Assembly: GCA_002964805.2 (NCBI GenBank) | Contig: PUDQ02000018.1 | Location: forward strand, 372,001-436,000 | Direction of reading: 5' to 3' | Length of the DNA: 64,000 nt | DNA from: Trametes villosa | Taxonomy: Eukaryota; Basidiomycota; Agaricomycetes; Polyporales; Polyporaceae | In this document: positions 46,244-58,223 of the stretch, in pieces | Numbering within the stretch: position 1 is the stretch's first letter | Layout of the letters: each line of letters begins with the position of its first letter | The notes under the pieces: generated by a model | What the model was told of the DNA's origin: nothing | Databases searched by the model: none | The model's input: only the letters and a program-made list of their open reading frames with translations | Translations under genes and position numbers: made by a program

Positions 46244-49203
46244 TTATATCACACAGACGCTTATGAATCCACGATGAGGCATGGCGTTATATGCTTGATA
46301 CCCCCATATTCCGCTCTTGATTGCTGTACCAGTCGTGCTCTGACGATGACGTCTCACCACTTTCCCGGCGTACGCGCGTGAACGGTATACGATATCTAAA
46401 AATCCCAGCGAAGAGGTACACGGGGGTATAGAGAAAACCTTAGATCGAGATGGGTGGTGACTGCAAGGCACTGCAAGGACAACGAGCGTGAAGCAAAGCA
46501 GTAGAGCAGAAAACGAGCAGGGGAAAACACAGATGGGCTGGTAGCAGCCTCCGCACGACTCACCTACGCGACTTCGTCTGTGGGGCGCGCGGGAAGTCCG
46601 GTCTACGGCTACAGGTTTAGCAAGGGAGTGGGAGGTGGAGACTAATGGAGGTCTCGTGCGGCTCTGTAGGCCACGAATGCGTTCGCTGCGCCGAGGGACC
46701 ACTTCCGCAGGCGGCTCCCCGCGGGTCCGCGCCGCCGCGATGTCTCTGTCCTCGCTGTCGTGTCGCGATTTCTTCTGGCTTGACCCGGCTGCGTCGTCGG
46801 TATCGTCTTGGAAGCGCCGCCGCACAAACCTGGGCCCGACATCGAAGGCAGGTGCGCGGGGGGTCGTCTGCATCGCCTCCATGTAGTCCTGGCTGAGATG
46901 GGCGAGTTCGTGCACGACGCGGTCGTCGCCCTCCAATGTGCGGGTCGCCAGGAACTCGGACCAGAACGCGTCGAGGTGCGCGGCGTCCCACATGTCGCGA
47001 TACTTCTCCGCGTCGGCCGGGAGCGGCGCGAAGTAGTCCATGACGGTCGTGAGCCACTCCTGGAGGGCGGCGCTGCGGAAGTGGACGTGCCGCGTGAAAT
47101 GGCGCGAGGTCGCGTTCTGCCGCTTGCCTGTGCCGCCCCAGGAGTCGGCACCAAACCGGTTGAGCCTGTGGAAGAGCTCCTGGATGGTGAGCGTGAGGAT
47201 ATCCTTGTTGGCGTCGTGGCCGACATAGAGCAGGGCGCAGTATAAGACGACGTAGAACACGGACTCCATGTCGTCCTTGAAGGTATGCTTGTTCTCGAAA
47301 TCACGACCGTCCAGCATCCGCATAGACATGAAGTCCCAAGTTCCCTTTGTTCAGGCGATCAGAAGCTGCACGAGTGGAACAAGAACGCAGTAACTCACCG
47401 CCCGTCCTGCATGTTTCGCCTCGCCGCTTTCGTCGAGTTGGTCTGACGCCTCCCAGTCGATAAGATAACCTCTGCGTACAGCGCTCCCGGGCTCCTTGAC
47501 CAGAATGATATTGCCCACGCTGAGGTCCCTGTGTATGCGGGAGTCCTTCGCAAGAGCATCTCTCATCGCTACAGTTCGACATTGCGATGTTGAGCAGCTG
47601 GCGGCAATCATCTGCCAAGAGGCTCACCTGTGAATGCGTCATACGTTGCGTGCAGGAGCTCTCGCGTCCCTCGGATGGTGTCAAGGCCATAGCCAGCCGT
47701 ATCCGTGACCAAACGGTAGTGTTGTCGCCTGGTGATGTGAGGCTTTCTCTCGCCTATGCGGCATCGCCAAGCCTGCTTCGCGAAGAGGCTAGTTTGGGTG
47801 AGTTGAAATCGGGCACCTACACAACCCGTTCAGTGAGTGCGAATGAGTGATGAACGAACGGCCGACCTGTCTTCTTGTACAGTCTTTCCGCGTCGGGGGC
47901 GTCGCCATGAGCCACCAGTAGCGGCACGTTACGCACGGCAAGCTGGTTGAGACGTCCCAGAATATCGCCCTCTGACTCACCTATCGAGGCGGTGCGCCAT
48001 GTGTCCTTGAGGAACACGATCTGTCCACTGTCGCAGGATAACGCCCAGTAACCCCGCGTCCCGCGTCCCTCGAGGTACAACGGTGAGACCACGGGACGCG
48101 ATACAATGAGACGTTCGTTGACGACGGCCGCGGTAGCTCCGGGGGAGGGGGACAGTATATTTGAACCGCAGTCGCATGCCCAGGTTCGTAATGGGTCCTG
48201 ATGGCCTTGGCCAGCTCCTCGTCGTCGACCTCCAACTGGGAGCGGACATGCGCTCTAATGGCATCTCGAAAGCGCGCTTCTTCCTCGGACGTCGCGACAA
48301 CAACGGTTGGATCGTGGCCGCGTTGTATGTACGAGAGTTGAGAGAATCTCCAGAAGAACTCGAGGAGCAGCTCGGGCTCCTCCCGGATGTCGAACGCCTC
48401 GGTGACGATGCAGCCCGCACGGTCCCATCGGTAAAGCCTGGCGAAGGTCCCAAACAAGGATACGGAGAAGACGAGAAGACGGTGCTGGCGAGCGAAGATC
48501 TCCGTTACGAAGGCGATGTGCAGACCGAAGGCCCTCTCCGCCTCGTCACAGAGGTAGTCTTCATCCTCATCAAAGTCGCGTGAGAAGTCGTGAGCCTTGC
48601 GTGCGGTTTTGTCGGCATCAGGCGGAGGGTCCACGAAGTAGTCGCAGGATGGGTTTTGGTGTACGTTGATGAAGAGCTCGGCGTACCCGAGCTCGACGCG
48701 AGTGTGCATGTCGGCGTTCTGCACGAGTTCTGCGTTCTCTGCTGTAAAGCAGCAGATATGCGGCTTGAGATACCCCTGCCGCGAAGGGCGCACACTACGC
48801 TCGATGGTCTTCTCAAATACGAGCCCCGGACAGCGTGCTTTGTGCTTTGAAGTCCTGTTCAACGCCGCCGCCTAAAGGCCATAAGCACGGTGAGCATCAT
48901 ATGCGCCACAGGCAAGCCACAGGAGACAATGCGCACCAGAGGTTCGTAAATCTGGGCGGGGCTTGCCGCACTCTGTGGAACAGCATCGAATGCGTGCCTA
49001 AACGATAGTAAGCCGTCTCTGCGGTCTTCAGCAGATGGTAAAAACACATCAATGAAAGACTTCGCAGGCATGGGGCCCAAAACGTATTCCCGGGCTTGCT
49101 GAGCACGTCTGATATTTCGGGCCATCGCCAAAGCTGGCTCGAGCCCTTGCGTATAAGATAGCGTAGGGTCGAGGGCCATAGGGACGTTGTAAACCCCAGA
49201 CAT
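46244..49203 (-). CDS. FunK1-type protein kinase A, apparently frameshifted
   Basis: Start at 49203 (MSGVYNVPMALDPTLSYTQG). The first exon covers about 100 residues, and a second long exon runs ARCPGLVFEKTIERSVRP, GYLKPHICCFTAENAE to HYEPGHATAVQIY. The ATP-site lysine is in GQIVFLKDTWR, the catalytic loop reads SRIHRDLSVGNIILV, and the DFG position reads YLIDWEAS. The last exon has NKHTFKDDMESVFYVVLYCA and a basic tail with RRSERIRGLQSR. Compared with kinase C, one G is missing in the G-run at about 48141-48151, which breaks the frame before IVSRPVVSPLYLEG. A second frame difference near 46580 extends the tail to 46244. It is either a recent pseudogene or an assembly error. Substrate and role are unknown. 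Confidence 0.65.
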
Positions 49204-49566
49204 AGTGGAAGGTACGGGCTGAGCAACAATTGAGGAGCCTATTCTGAGTCAACGGACGGGAACGAGCGATCCGTCGTCAGTACCACGGTCGCTGCTAGAA
49301 TAAGGTGCAGTAGCTGAAGTAATAAATGGGGTAAGTTTGAGCAAGATACTGAAAGCCGAGCACCGTTGTTGTACTTACTGGTGAGAGATGCAGAGGAAGA
49401 GTGTCACGCACCACCGTAGTACTGTCCAGCTGTGGGCCTGGAACTTGTCATCGCGCAAGCCGAAGCGCCGAGGACCCACCGGCTATGTAGCGAGCGCTCC
49501 CCGCATACTTCAGTGCTTCGTCTCCGACTACGACTACTAAGGCTTGAACTGCGAGACTCTTCTGCC
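49204..49566. promoter_or_regulatory. Divergent promoter region of kinases A and B
   Basis: 363 bp between opposite starts. It shares blocks with 55258-55589 (for example the ctgagcaacaattga / ttgagcaacagtcga leader), so the bidirectional promoter was duplicated with its genes. Confidence 0.45.
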
Positions 49567-52147
49567 ATGGCTGCTGTATACAATGTGCCTATGGGACTTG
49601 ATCTCTCATTATCACATACCGAGGGACTTGATCCGTTTCTAGCAACGATGCGAAACAGGAAACACGTCCAACAGGCCCGAGAACACACCGTGGGCCCCAT
49701 GCCTGCGCAGGCCTTCATCGAGACCTTCTTGCAGCCTCGCGAAAGTCGGGAGGTTGATAAGATGTCTTCTAGAGAAGCGTTCAAGGCCGTGCCGCAGGGT
49801 GCGGAGAGCTCGCCACAGATATATGAGCCCCTCGTACGTCTCATCCTCTGTGGCGCATGTTTCACGCGCTTACGGCGAAGTTGTAGGTTGCGGCTCTAAA
49901 TCGAGCTTCCAAGCGCAAAGCGCGCTGCCCGGGGTTCGTGTTCGAGAAGACCATCGAGCGCAGCGTGCGCCCCTTGCGGCCGGGCTATACCAAACCGCAC
50001 GTCTGCTGCTTCACTACCGCAAACGCACGCCTCGTGCGATCAGCCGACATGCGCTCTCGTATCGAGCTCGGATATGCTGAGCTCTTCATCAACATCGAAC
50101 CCAGCCCCGATTGCGACTTCTTTGTGGATCCTCCTGCCGACGCCGAGCCGCACGCCCGCAGCGGTCACGAATTCGTCCGCCAATTCGACGTGTCCGAAGT
50201 TGCCCTATACGACAGAGTGGAGAGGGCGTTTGGCTTGCACGTCGCTTTCGTAATGGAGATCTTCGCGCGACAGAACCGCCTCGTCGTCTTCTCTGTCTCC
50301 ATGGCCGGCTCTCTCGCAAGGCTCCTCCGGTGGGACCGGGCGGGCTGTATCGTGACGGAGGCGTTCGACATCCGAGAGCAACCCGAACTACTCCTCGACT
50401 TTCTCTGGAGATTCTCCCAGGTATCCCGCATAGAGCGCGGCCACGACCCTACCGTTACTCCCGCCTTGCCGCAGGAGGAGATCCAATTCCGAGAAGCCAT
50501 CCAAGCATATGTTCGCTCGCAACTCGAGGTTGAGGGCGAGCAGTTGGAAAAAGCTGTCAGTGCTCATTACTTACCAGGCCATGTAACCGCCGTCGGCGTG
50601 TACTCGACGCCCGCCAGTGCGACCGATATAGTCACCTCCGGCATGCGTTTCGTCGTGTCCCGTCCCGTTGTCTCACCGCTGTACCTCGAGGGACGTGGCA
50701 CCCGCGGTTACTGGGCTCTGTGTTGTGACACGGGACGGATTGTGTTCCTGAAGGACACATGGCGTTCGGCCTCAATAAGCGAGCTGGAGGGTGGTATCCT
50801 GGGGCATCTCAACGACCTTGGTGTCCGTAACGTGCCACGGCTGGTCATTCACAGTGACATGCCTGACGAACAAGGAATTTACCTCAGAATGGGTCGGTAT
50901 TCCTCATGTTCTTCTCATTACGAAGTTAACTTAGTCTCATGCAGGCGTCAGATTCCAAACCACTCGAACAAGCTACTTTGCGAAGGCCGCATGGCGGTGT
51001 CCCGTCGACGAAACGTTCTTCCACATCAGCCGGCGACGGCATTACCGTCTTGTCACGGACACCGCCGGTTATGGTCTCAACACCGTCCGAGGAACTCAAG
51101 AGCTCCTTCATGCAACTCATGATGCGTTCATGGGTAAGCTGCACAACACTTCTGTGGCATCTGACGAATGTTGAGATGATATCCGCCAGCAATGCAAGAC
51201 GCGCTCTCCAAGGACTCCCGCATACACCGGGACATCAGTGCTGGCAATATTATCCTGGTGAGAGAACCCGGGCGTGTCCGTAGAGGATATCTCATCGACT
51301 GGGAGGCGTCCGACCGCGTCGATGAGGCCGGTGAAGCTACGCATTCGGGACGTGCGGTAAGCGACAGTACTCCCTTCAGTCCACTGTAGCCTAATTTTCA
51401 ACGAAGGGGACATGGGACTTTATGTCCATCCGAATGCTGGAGGCCGCCGGGACGAACCACAAGCATACATTCAAGGACGACATGGAAGCTCTGCTTTATG
51501 TCGTCCTCTATTGCGGCCTGCGGTATCTGGCACACGACAGCAATATGCGGCACCTCACCGGCGTTATCCAGGACTTCTTCCGCCTCTTCGTCGATACGGG
51601 TGAGCAGACATGGGGCGGCGCCGGGAAGATGGCGAATGCCCATGACCGCCGTCTCACGCGCGCCATCCGTTTCCGGAGTGCAGCGCTCCAGGATTGGCTC
51701 ACCACGGTCATGAACTACCACTCGCCTACAAGAGGGCTCGAAGAGACGTTCAAGGACATGTGGGAAGCCACCCATCTAGACGCGTTCTGGTCGGAATTCC
51801 TGGAGGCGCGGGTACTGGATTGCGACGACCGGGTCCTTCACCAGCTCTCCCACTCTGGCCAATACGACACCTACACTCGCCTGACTCCCAGCGCGCCCGT
51901 TACTACGAGCGACGGGCCGGCGAGCAGCAAGCGCAACATCGAGCCGTCCGAGCACGGTAACGCGGCCGGGCCGAATCCTAAGAAAGCCCGCAGCGCGGCT
52001 TGGGACTCGGGTTTGAGCCGCGCACGTCTCCCTCGTGCAGGCATACGCGGAAATTCTCCTGCGGCGGCGGCTGTTCGGCGGAGCGAACGTATTCGCAGTC
52101 AGCAAAGCCGACTGAGGCAGGCCCGTTCCCTTTCCTCACTGCCCTGA
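49567..52147 (+). CDS. FunK1-type protein kinase B, intact
   Basis: Five exons: 49567-49833, 49887-50892, 50945-51133, 51190-51356, 51407-52147, about 789 residues, all in phase. N-terminal FunK1-specific region: MAAVYNVPMGLDLSLSHTEG, RCPGFVFEKTIERSVRPLRP, IELGYAELFINIEPSPDCDF, FSVSMAGSLARLLRWDRAG. Kinase part: SRPVVSPLYLEGRGTRGYWA, lysine in GRIVFLKDTWR, TDTAGYGLNTVRGTQELLHA, catalytic loop SRIHRDISAGNIILV, then YLIDWEASDR in place of DFG, and HKHTFKDDMEALLYVVLY. The C-terminus is basic and disordered, with VRRSERIRSQQSRLRQ. FunK1 kinases are expanded in Agaricomycetes and linked to multicellularity; substrates are unknown. It is divergent from A and diverged from A/C in sequence. Confidence 0.82.
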
Positions 52148-52611
52148 ACGGCCCTAAATGGTGGCGTCGCCATGCAATGATGCTTGGTGTCGCAACATGG
52201 ATGGCACTACTGGCAGTACTTGACGCTCCTACCGCTCGTTCGAATCTCTCCTCGAAGAACCATTCCTATCTAATTTTCCTCAATGATTCCCCCTCTGCTC
52301 GATTGTTTCGCCGTCGGTGGTGAGCCTAGCATACCGTTCCACTTAGACATGTTATATATCACACAAACGCTTACGAGTCCATGATGAGGCATGGCGTTAT
52401 GTGTCCTACTGGCAGTATATGCGCGTAACCGATGAACGATATTCGACGAATTCCAGTGAAGAGGTATACAGCGACGAAAGCAAGACCTTGACGTCGGCGC
52501 AACGCAAGAGCGAAATGGGTGACAGCAGCGACTACGAGAACGAAGCAAAGCAAAAGATCGGAGAACGAACGGGGTAACACACAAATGGACTAGTAGTAGC
52601 CTCTGAACGAC
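52148..52611. other. Intergenic region, junction of the two duplicated units
   Basis: Convergent 3' flanks of B and C. The block 52230-52400 matches the flank at 46100-46290. No gene is seen. Confidence 0.5.
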
Positions 52612-55257
52612 TCACCTTCGCGACTTCGTCCGAGGCCGTCCGCCGGGCGTGCGCGCGGTCGTTTCTGCGACAGCGGGTTTGGCTGGGGAGATGGGGGTGG
52701 AAACCGCTGGAGGCTTGGGACGGCTCTGCATGCCACGAATGCGCTCGCTGCGCCGAGGGACCACGTCCGCAGGCGGCTTCCCGCGCGTTCGCGCCGGCGC
52801 GACGTCTGTATCCTCAATGTCGTGGCGCGCTTTCTTCTGGCTTGGCCCGGCCGCATCGTCGCTTTCGACTCGAGGGCGCCTCCCCAACCTGGGTGGGTCT
52901 GGGACTTCGGAGGTGTGTGTGTGGGTCGTGCTCTGCAGCGCCTCCATGTAGTCCTCGCTGGCACGGGCGAGTTCGTGCACAACGCGGTCGTCGCCCTCCA
53001 GCGTCCGGGTCTCCAGGAACTCTGACCAAAAAGCGTCGAGGTGCGCGGCGTCCCACATGTCGCGGTACTTCTCCGCGTCGGCCGGGAGCGGCGCGAAGTA
53101 ATCCATGACGGTCGTGAGCCACTCCTGGAGGGCGGCGCTGCGGAAGTGGATGTTCCGCGTGAACCTACGCGTGCTCGCGTTCTCCTTCTTCCCCGTGCCG
53201 CCCCAGGTTTCCGCGCCGAACCGGCTGAGCCAGCGGAAGAAGCCCTGAATGATGGCGGTGAGACTATCTCTGCTGACGTCGTGGGCGAGGTAGAGCAAGG
53301 CACAGTATAAGACGACGTAGAGGAGTGATTCCATGTCGTCCTTGAAGGTATGCTTATTTTCAAATTCACGATCGCCTAGCATCCGGATGGACATGAAATC
53401 CCAAGTTCCCTTCGTTTCGAGTGAGAAGTTGTACTAGAGGGAAGCGTGTTGTGGCTTACCGCACGCCCTGCATGCTTCGCTTCGCCGCCCTCGTCAACAT
53501 GGTCAGATGCCTCCCAATCGATGAGATATCCCCTGCGAACGGGCCGACCGGGCTCCTTCACCAGGATGATATTGCCGATGCTGAGATCCCTGTGTATACG
53601 AGAGTCTTTCGAAAGCGCGTCTCTCATGGCTACAGCGGACCGTTGCGGTGTTGGATAAGCTGGTGACGATCGCGAACCAAGGGGGCATACCTGTGAACGC
53701 GTCATGTGTTGCGTGTAGGAGTTCGCGCGTCCCGCGGAGAGTGTTGAGGCCATAACCAGCCGTATCCATGACCAGACGGTAGTGCTGTCGCCTGGTGATG
53801 TGAGGCTTCCTCTGGCCTATGCGGCATCGCCAAGCCTGCTTCGCAAAGAAGCCAGTCCGGGTGAGTTGGAATCGGGCACCTGTATCAACATTTTGAGTGG
53901 ATATAAAGGGGCGATGAAAGGACACTGACCTGTCTTCTTGTACAGTGGATCCGATTCGGGGGCGTCACCGTGTGCTACAAGCAGCGGTACATGGCGCACG
54001 GCAAGCTCGTTGAGACGCTGCAGAATATCACCCTCTAGTTCACTTCGCGAATGCGTACGCCAGGTGTCCTTGAGGAATACGACCTGTCCGGTGTCGCAGG
54101 ATAGAGCCCAGTAACCGCGCGTCCCGCGTCCCTCGAGATACAGCGGTGAAACGACAGGGCGCGACACAATGAGACGTTTGCCGACGGTAGTCATGATTGT
54201 TCCGGGGGGAGGGGGTGGGAATATGCGGACCACGGTTGCATGCCCAGGTTCGTAATGAGCCTTGACAGCCTGGGCCAGCTCCTCCTCGCCGACGTCTAGC
54301 TGGGTGCGGGCATGCGCTGTGATGGCATCTCGAAACCGCGCTTCGTCCTCAGGTGTTGCGACAACGACGGTTGAATCGTGGCCGCGTTGTATATACGAGA
54401 CTTGAGAGAACCTCCAGAGAAACTCGAGGAGCAGCTCAGGCTTTTCCCGAATGTCGAACGCCTCGGTAACGACGCAGCCTGCGCGGTCCCATCGGAAAAG
54501 CCTTGCGAAGGAGCCATATAAGGACACAGAGAAGACGAGAAGTCGATGCTGACGAGCGAACATCTCCGTTACGAAGGCAATGTGCAAACCGAAAGCCCTT
54601 TCCGCCTCGTCATAGAGGTCGTCTTCTCCCGCATTAAATTCACGCGCAAAGTTGTGAGCCTTGCGTGCGGTTTTATCGGCATCGGGCGGGGGGTCCACGA
54701 AGTAGTCGCATGATGGGTTTTGGTGGACGTTGATGAAGAGTTCCGCGTACCCGAGCTCGACGCGGGTGTGCATGTCCGCGTTCCGCACGAGTTCTGCGTT
54801 CTTTGCTGCAAAGCAGCAGATATGCGGCTTGAGATACCCCTGCCGCGAAGGGCGCACGCTACGCTCCATGGTCTTCTCGAATATGAACCCCGGACAGCGC
54901 GCTTTGCGTTTTGTAGTCCGATTCAACGCCGCCGCCTTGAAGACCATGAGCACGGGGAGCATAGAACGAGCCACAGGAGACGATACGCACCAGAGGTTCG
55001 CAAATCTGAGAAGGACTAGCCGCGCTCTGGGGGACGTCCTTGAATGCGTGCCTAAACGATAGCATGCCGGTCCTATGGTCTTCGGTGGATGGTAAGAAGG
55101 CGTCAATGAAAGAGGATACAGGCATGGGTCCCAAGACATATTCCCGGGCTTGCTGAGCACGTCGGATATTGCGCGCCAGCGCCAAAGCTGGTTCAAGCCC
55201 CTCGGTATGAGACAGCGTGGGGTCGAGTGCCATAGGTACATTGTACACGCCAGACAT
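52612..55257 (-). CDS. FunK1-type protein kinase C, intact
   Basis: Minus-strand gene starting MSGVYNVPMALDPTLSHTEG at 55257 and ending TPGGRPRTKSRR at 52612, about five exons as in B. It is the closest relative of kinase A. Key parts: RCPGFIFEKTMERSVRPSRQ, VELGYAELFINVHQNPSCDY, KRLIVSRPVVSPLYLEGRGT, lysine in GQVVFLKDTWR, DTAGYGLNTLRGTRELLHAT, catalytic loop SRIHRDLSIGNIILV, YLIDWEASDHVDEGGEAKHA and KHTFKDDMESLLYVVLYCAL. The tail has RRSERIRGMQSR and runs of Lys/Arg suggesting nuclear location. The G-run that is frameshifted in A is in frame here. Function beyond the kinase fold is not known. Confidence 0.82.
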
Positions 55258-55589
55258 AGTCGAGAGTACGAGTTGAGCAACAGTCGAAGGAATTGAACGG
55301 CGAGAGTGAGCAATATGTCGACGGTCGCTTCTGAGGGTGGCACAGCGGCTCAGAGAAACATGGTGGATGAGTTAAAGACGATAGTCAATGCTGGGCCCCG
55401 ACGTTGTGCTGGGGAGAGGGATGCAAAGGGCGGTCGGTGTTGTTCAGCGTCCATCCGTGCCGAAGTCACCGTGCGAGTACTCGAAGCGCTGAGCGCTGAA
55501 CGCTGTTCCAACCAAAGCGCTCCTCATCGGGCCGAGCGTCCTCACCGGGCTTGCTTCTCACCACCTCAACGCGACACTGCTCTTCTGCT
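55258..55589. promoter_or_regulatory. Divergent promoter region of kinase C and pseudogene D
   Basis: 332 bp between opposite starts, corresponding to 49204-49566 in copy 1. Confidence 0.4.
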
Positions 55590-56427
55590 ATGGCTGGCAT
55601 TTATAACCTGCCTATCGGTCACGATCTCTCATGTTCACACCCCAAGTTCGACTTTAGCGACGGCACGAAACAGGAAACATCTGCGACAGGCTCGCAACTT
55701 GGAAGCATACTGCGGGCCCCATGCCTACGTCGGTTTTCATCGAAACCTCCTTGTCGTCCCCCGAAGGTCATGCCTCTAGCAAGATGCTTGTCAAATCCCT
55801 CCAAGGCTGCGTCACGGCGTGCGGAGAACCCTTGGCAGATATATGGGCCTCTCGTACGTCTTGTCCTCGATGGCGCATATCTCTCGTGCTCATGTAGTTG
55901 TAGGTTACAGCTCTGAATCGCACATGCAAGCGCAAGGCGCGCTGCCCGGGGTTCGTACTAAAGAAGACCATCGAGCGGAGCGTGCGCCCCTGCGGCCGGA
56001 TTTACCAAATCACACGTCTGCTACTTCACTGTAGCGAACGCGCGCATCGCGCAATCCGCCGACATGCGCTGGCGCATTGAGCTCAGATGTGCTAAGGTCT
56101 TTATTGCCATCGATCTCCACCCAGACCTACTCTGGGCACACGACACCTACACTCCCCCGACTCCTAGCTTGCCGTATCGCGCTGTTCAAGCACAGCAACG
56201 CTGCCAGACCAAGTTCACAGAAAGCACGCAGCGCGACATCAAATTTGGCCCATACCACCGTGCGCCTCCGCTATGCGAGCATTCGCGGAAACTATCTAGC
56301 AGAGGTGGTCCTTCGACAGGGCGAGCGTATTCGCCGCCAGCAAAGCTGCCAGGAGCACCCTCCTTCTCATCTCCGCGAGCAACCCTGGGTGCATCGATGA
56401 TGACGCGTAAAGGACCATACGCATAGA
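55590..56427 (+). pseudogene. Collapsed FunK1 kinase D
   Basis: Begins like B (MAGIYNLPIGHDLS against MAAVYNVPMGLDLS), but the frame shifts within 25 codons: the next matching piece (ATARNRKHLRQAR) is in another frame. A fragment with RWRIELRCAKVFIAIDLHPD matches the IELGYAELFINIEPSPD exon. It then joins directly to the C-terminal tail (DTYTPPTPSL, later GERIRRQQSC, matching the SERIRSQQSR tail). The whole kinase core is therefore deleted. It is non-functional and marks the B-equivalent position in the second duplicated unit. Confidence 0.7.
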
Positions 56428-56631
56428 CTCTGCTGTACTCATATATGCTCTGCAGCTACTGTATCGCGTCACGCATCGGACCGTTTGCCTTTACGAGCAC
56501 CTTTACGACGGCTGTCAATCATATTTGCCATTTACAAGCCTATCCGACTATATTGCCTTGCAGAAAATCATGCGAACCGTGTGTCCCAGGAACTACGCCA
56601 TCTGCTAATCGTCGCTCACGTTATGTGCGCA

Positions 56632-57529
56632 TTAGGCAGCGATACCTGCGAGGCACATTCTTAAGCGGGTGAAAACGACTGCGCACTCGCTTCGGAGACG
56701 CACCGATCACACCGCAGGCTGCACGCGCACCCGCATTTCCTGTTTTCAGGGATTCGTCGTCCCCACCTCTCCCGAGGTCGTCGGTGCCCTGGCATCATAA
56801 AATCAGTCATGAAACCTTACCAGAGCATCAAGAATACCAAACGTACCGCATGGACAACGACCGCGCGCCTTCAAAAATGAAGGCTGTTAGACGACTCCAA
56901 TCGCAGTATGCGCCATGCGACGTACCCAACGATGCTCAGCGGGCCATTCAGCGAGATAAAAGTATCCTCGAACGAGAAGCTCGCCACACCCTTCGAGTCG
57001 CTCTCGATGTTGCCCAAGTCCCCCGCATGTCGATTCTTGTCCGTCGGCGCGCCGTGGGTCCGGCTAAACGGGTTGAAGTGTGGCCCCGCGGAGGTGCAGC
57101 CGTTGCTTAGGTCGCCGGAAGCACTGAGGCGTCAATTAAGCATACTGCAGCGGCCAATCTCGCGCGTGATAGACCATGACATACTGGATGTGGAAGCCAC
57201 GCTGTGCGGAGGGGTCCAGGTTCTTGATCTCGCCGGAGACGGTGACTGGTGCGGTAGGCTCTGCCTGCGAGAACGTGACCGTGCCGCTCACTTGCTCCCC
57301 CTTCAGCACCGTGACCGCCTGCGGGAGCAGTACCGTTCTTTCAGTTCATCGCCCGCGATGAGAGAGAGGAGGCCTAGACCTTGGAGATGATTGGCGGCGG
57401 GAGGATGTCCTCGTCGAGCGTCGCGCGCCTCGGGAGGAGCAGCCAGATGAGGAACACCCCGATGAGCGTGAACGAGGCGGTGATTGCGAAGCGGGGCTGC
57501 CTCGACTGGCGCGGGGTTCCGAGATCCAT
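56632..57529 (-). CDS. Cu/Zn superoxide dismutase with N-terminal membrane anchor
   Basis: Six exons on the minus strand: 57380-57529, 57185-57318, 56926-57123, 56847-56868 (22 nt), 56704-56788, 56632-56645, giving 200 residues. It converts superoxide to oxygen and hydrogen peroxide. The SOD domain starts [20 protein letters not shown]. The copper-site histidines are in GFHIHASGDL, followed by [29 protein letters not shown] (metal bridge and zinc ligands), [18 protein letters not shown] (the last copper histidine) and [16 protein letters not shown]. The GFHxHxFGD phenylalanine is replaced by serine. Unlike the cytosolic Sod1, residues 1-50 hold a basic start and one span ([20 protein letters not shown]), so the enzyme is probably a type II membrane protein facing the secretory lumen or cell surface. 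Confidence 0.85.
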
Positions 57530-58223
57530 GGCGGGCAGCAGTCGTCGTGCAGAGACTCAGCCTGTGCGGGGCGGAGTGGTCGCGAGGATGGGCGTCGTGC
57601 AGTGCGCACAGCAGAAATGCCGCACGTAGCAATCGCTGCTGAGAAATGGCCACACCGGCCGTTCGCACACTCTCGGCATCCTCCCCCAGACGGGTAACGG
57701 CCGCCCCAGCGCCAGCAGGACACGCCATTGAGTTCGTTGGTCACGCCTGATATGCCGAGAAGATCGTTGTCAACGCCATCGCCGCCGACGTCGGTGCTGC
57801 TGACGATGAGGAAAGGTCGGAGGCCGATGAGCACGCACAAGCGCCGTCCCGGCCCGCGCGCCCATGTGATGCGTAATCGCGAGTCGCGACGCGTTCTCGG
57901 ACGCGTTTGTATCTTGCGCTCATCCACCACGCCACGTAGATCCAGATGAACGACAGCAATGAGGATCGGTATAGGGCTGCAGGCTTACGACACGTCCGTA
58001 AGAAACATATTCATGGCGTCCGTAACGCATGACGAAACGCGCCCTATGATGCACGCAGCGGCCCGCGATGTTCAACGATCGGAGTCGAAGAACGGTCAGT
58101 CCACCGGGGTCAGCTGGACGGGGTGCTCAGGAGACCTACCCGACGTGAACGTGTACTTGAGGGAGCAGGGCATGATACATGATGGGAAGTCGACCTCCAG
58201 GACGTTGAGCGTCGACATCAGCC
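57530..58223. other. Divergent intergenic region between SOD and the CE16 esterase
   Basis: Both promoters must lie here. Open frames on the minus strand (57303-57959) are out of frame with SOD or lack motifs, and I do not accept them as genes. Confidence 0.45.

Larger units (their letters stand above)
46100..52200. repeat. Duplicated divergent-kinase unit, copy 1 (kinases A and B)
   Basis: Unit of about 6 kb: A on minus, B on plus, with shared outer flanks. Corresponding points in copy 2 lie 5.9-6.05 kb to the right (A start 49203 against C start 55257; B start 49567 against D start 55590). Edges are approximate. Confidence 0.65.
52200..56430. repeat. Duplicated divergent-kinase unit, copy 2 (kinase C and pseudogene D)
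   Basis: Second copy of the unit, shortened because D has lost most of its middle. Orientation and order match copy 1. Edges are approximate. Confidence 0.6.

Noticed and set aside
57303..57930. 141- and 194-codon minus frames over the SOD leader
   Set aside because: The correct frame there starts at 57529 and encodes the SOD membrane anchor; the others are shadows.
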